This document shows, in pieces, positions 61,362 to 64,000 of a stretch of DNA of 64,000 nt (position 1 is the first letter of the stretch; each line of letters begins with the position of its first letter). The position numbers and the translations under genes were made by a program. This DNA comes from Sweltsa coloradensis (taxonomy: Eukaryota; Arthropoda; Insecta; Plecoptera; Chloroperlidae). The stretch is taken from assembly GCA_024449915.1 (NCBI GenBank), contig JAMZAV010000007.1:806001-870000 (forward strand). Reading direction: 5' to 3'. Under the pieces are notes generated by a model. It was not told the DNA's origin, ran no database searches, and saw only the letters and a list, made by a program, of their open reading frames with translations.

Positions 61362-61597
61362 TTGGATGAGCGTAGCGAGCGTAGCGAGCGAAGCGAAGAT
61401 TCCATTTCACTACACTGGAGAAAAAAAATCCGGAATATTTTTTTTTTTTCCTTTTTTTTTGTATTTTGTCTGTTTGTTAACACGATTCCGGCTAAACCGA
61501 TACTCCGATTGCAATGAAATTTTATTGGAGACCTTCGAAAATTCTGAACTTAGAACCGCCACGTTTTTGAGCGCAATCGAAAAAAAAATTCTCATAA
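61362..61597 (+). mobile_element. Family B 5'-end fragment
   Basis: ATTGGATGAGCGTAGCGAGC with the GAGCGTAGCGAGC word partly duplicated, then GATTCCATTTCACTACACTG and the poly-T block. It stops at AATTCTCATAA where the next element begins. Confidence 0.6.
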
Positions 61598-62900
61598 ACT
61601 AGGAAAACGCTTAAGTCCCGCCGCGTTGTTGGCATGAGCGTAATTGGTGCATTGAGCTACCATGTGTTATGTGGATTTTCTGTTGTTCTGTGAAAAAATC
61701 ATTAATTACTAAGTTGAAGATTTTTTAAAAAATTAATTAAAAATAAATAAAAAAATAAACTTTAAATTTTTTTAATTAATCATAATTTTAAAAAAGAAAA
61801 AAAAACGTAAATTTTCGATTTTCATAAGAAATAATTATTTGATTGTACTCAAATTTCACACGAATATATCGATTCATAAAATTAAGGTTCTGTTAAAAAA
61901 TCATTACAATCGGATAAAGCATGTAGGTGTTATAAGTCAAAGAATTGTTTTAAAAAAGAAAAACCACGTAAAATTGCGATTTTCTTGAGAAATAATTTTC
62001 GATTGCGCTTAAATTTTCCACGAATATATAAATTCAAAAAATAAAGGTCCTGTGAAAAAATCATTACATCGAACAAAGCGTGTAGGTATTATAAATCGAA
62101 GAAATTTTTAAAAAATCGAAAAAAATCGTAAAATTGCGATTTTTATGAGAAATTGTTTTTCGATTGCGCTCAAAAACGTGGTTCAGAGATTTCGAAGGTC
62201 TCAATAAAATTTCATCGCAATCGGAGTATCGGTTTTTCCGGAATCGTGCTAACAAACAGACAAAAATACAAAAAGAAAAAAAAAAGAAAAAAAAAACATT
62301 CCGGATTTTTTTCTCCAGTGTAGTGAAATGGAATCTTCGCTTCGCTCGCTACGCTCATCCAAAAATCGCAATTTTACGATTTGTTTCGATTGGTAAAAAA
62401 TGTCTTCGACTTATAATACCTACACGCTTGTCCGATTGTAATGATTTTTTCACAGGACCTTTATTTTATGAATTTATATATTCGTGGAAAATTTAAGCAC
62501 AATCGAAAAATTATTTCTCATGAAAATCGCAATTTTACGTGGTTTTTCTTTTTTAAAACAATTCTTTGACTTATAACACCTACATGCTTTATCCGATTGT
62601 AATGATTTTTTAACAGAACCTTAATTTTATGAATCGATATATTCGTGTGAAATTTGAGCACAATCAAATAATTATTTCTTATGAAAATCGAAATTTTACG
62701 ATTTTTTTTTTAATAACGATTAATTAAAAAAATTAAAAATTAAAGTTTATTTTTTATTTATTTTTAAATAATTAAAAAAAAAATCTTCAACTTAGTAATG
62801 ATTTTTTCACAGAACAGAAAATCCGCATAACACAAATGGCAGCTCAATGCACCAATTACGCTCATCCAACAACGCGGCGGGACTTAAGCGTTTTCCTAGT
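61598..62900. mobile_element. Foldback element with family B termini, 1.3 kb
   Basis: Both ends are family B 3' ends in inverse orientation: ACTAGGAAAACGCTTAAGTC at 61598 and GACTTAAGCGTTTTCCTAGT at 62881-62900. Arms of about 500 bp are imperfectly complementary (for example ATGTAGGTGTTATAAGTC against GACTTATAACACCTACATG). The centre (about 62106-62360) holds a reversed B 5' region ending GCTACGCTCATCCA. This can be read as two B elements fused tail to tail around a third. Confidence 0.7.
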
Positions 62901-64000
62901 GATATATGAAGTTTACCAATTTTGTAATGGTTTTACAGCTTTTAAACCAAATGTTGATATTTGACATGCATTGTCAATGTTATCTTTATATTTCTTATTA
63001 TTTATATTTTTGATATTTTGTTACTGTTCATAACCATCTCCTTCTTTATCTCTGTGTATCATTCGCCATGGCATAATCACCTTGTCATTTATTTAGATGT
63101 AGTTAGGGTCTTTGTAAAATGGTACTAACGTGCTGTATAAGACTTTTAATAAGAAAGAAAGAAAGAAAGAAAGAAATATACGTGTAGTGTGGTCCCCGTA
63201 ACGTGTACGTCAGCAGCGGTTATCTAGTCTAGTACGGCGAGAAGATAGTATGCACGCTTTGGAAATAACTTATACTTACAGTGTTGTCTATGTTGGTTCA
63301 TGCGTATAGGACGCGGAATCATGGGTTGTGGGTTCGAACCCGGCATCAAGATATTGCATATTGTATCCGTCAATTCAATTAAATAAAATATAAAACCACA
63401 CTTCAATTCTGGACAAAGCTGTTGGATATTTTATTTGTCTGTATTGAAATTAGTGATCTCATTGTTTTGCACCTAAGGTAATAGTTTCGCGAATAATATT
63501 AAACTCTGTTTTATGTTTATTTTAAGTTTTCGTGTACATTTTACGTTTTTTAAATTAGCTGATGATTATGCAACGCTTCGATGTTTGTTGCCTGGCTAGA
63601 CTCAAAGACAGATGATCTGTTAAAAGTCTCTAGACTAGAACAAAAACTTTTTGAGAGATCTTGTGTTTTCTTTCTTGTTGCTTTCCACCTGTAGCTTCTG
63701 CCTTGGTTGGAGTTGGGTTTGGTCGTCATTAGTGCAGCTCGGCTAGTTGCTAAATGTATTCACCAGTGTGCAGCATGGACCCGTAACGAAGCCAACAACC
63801 TCCCTATACCGGCAGTAGTATAGTGAAACTGAAACAATGCTGTGTTCCTGGTTTCGCGTTTTCGCGTTAAAACAATATAGATTACAATATATTGATTGAG
63901 GGAAATGTTCTAACCATGTAGATTCATCATTCATTGAAAATCACCCCAATGTATTCATTTCCTTTCACTATAGTCGCACGTAAAAATCAAAATGTTTTAA
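62901..64000. other. Intergenic at the window end
   Basis: Contains (GAAA)n at about 63150-63177 and a tRNA-like box B (GGGTTCGAACCCGGC) at 63331. No gene seen. Confidence 0.4.

Overview
This is eukaryotic nuclear DNA from an arthropod, most likely an insect or another pancrustacean. It is AT-rich, intron-bearing, gene-poor and full of short non-autonomous transposons. The strongest evidence is two intact genes for the adipokinetic hormone / red pigment-concentrating hormone (AKH/RPCH) family, which in this exact octapeptide form is known from insects and crustaceans. I recall that both octapeptides seen here (pQLNFSTGW-amide and pQLNFSPGW-amide) have been reported together in stink bugs, so a hemipteran is possible, but the sequence alone does not fix the order.

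Layout. 1-23 kb: a tandem duplication of an AKH/RPCH gene, both copies on the + strand. Each copy has a TATA promoter plus a non-coding first exon (about 713-995 and 13869-14152), a coding exon with signal peptide and hormone (2331-2495 and 20740-20904), and a last exon that completes the precursor (3053-3097 and 22541-22585). Copy 1 spans about 2.4 kb and copy 2 about 8.7 kb, because copy 2's introns are longer and hold repeats. The 10 kb between them holds nested transposons. 24.9 kb: one intact tRNA-His(GTG). 26.4-28.1 kb, minus strand: a rhodopsin-like G-protein coupled receptor of unrecognised subfamily whose reading frame breaks once in TM2. 28-64 kb: no convincing protein-coding gene, only transposon relics, SINEs, one decayed LINE reverse transcriptase (minus strand, 59.4-60.0 kb), microsatellites and unexplained AT-rich DNA.

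Mobile DNA. Two families (called B and DC here) share an architecture typical of Helentron/Helitron2-derived elements. A short motif at the 5' end (GGATGAGCGAAGCG in B, GACGAGTGAGCGCAGCG in DC) recurs inverted about 35 nt inside the 3' end, followed by a small hairpin and a CTAG terminus with a T after it. There are also a 629-bp TTAA-flanked palindromic MITE nested in a DC element, hAT-type MITEs, other foldback elements, at least two tRNA-derived SINE families, and a perfect 204-bp palindrome with no spacer.

Main biological result: the two hormone genes encode the same 21-residue signal peptide and differ in the 165-nt coding exon by only two bases, both in the codon for hormone position 6 (Thr to Pro). 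Their last exons (8 of 45 nt) and introns have diverged. This looks like exon-limited gene conversion or intense selection, with diversification of one hormone residue.
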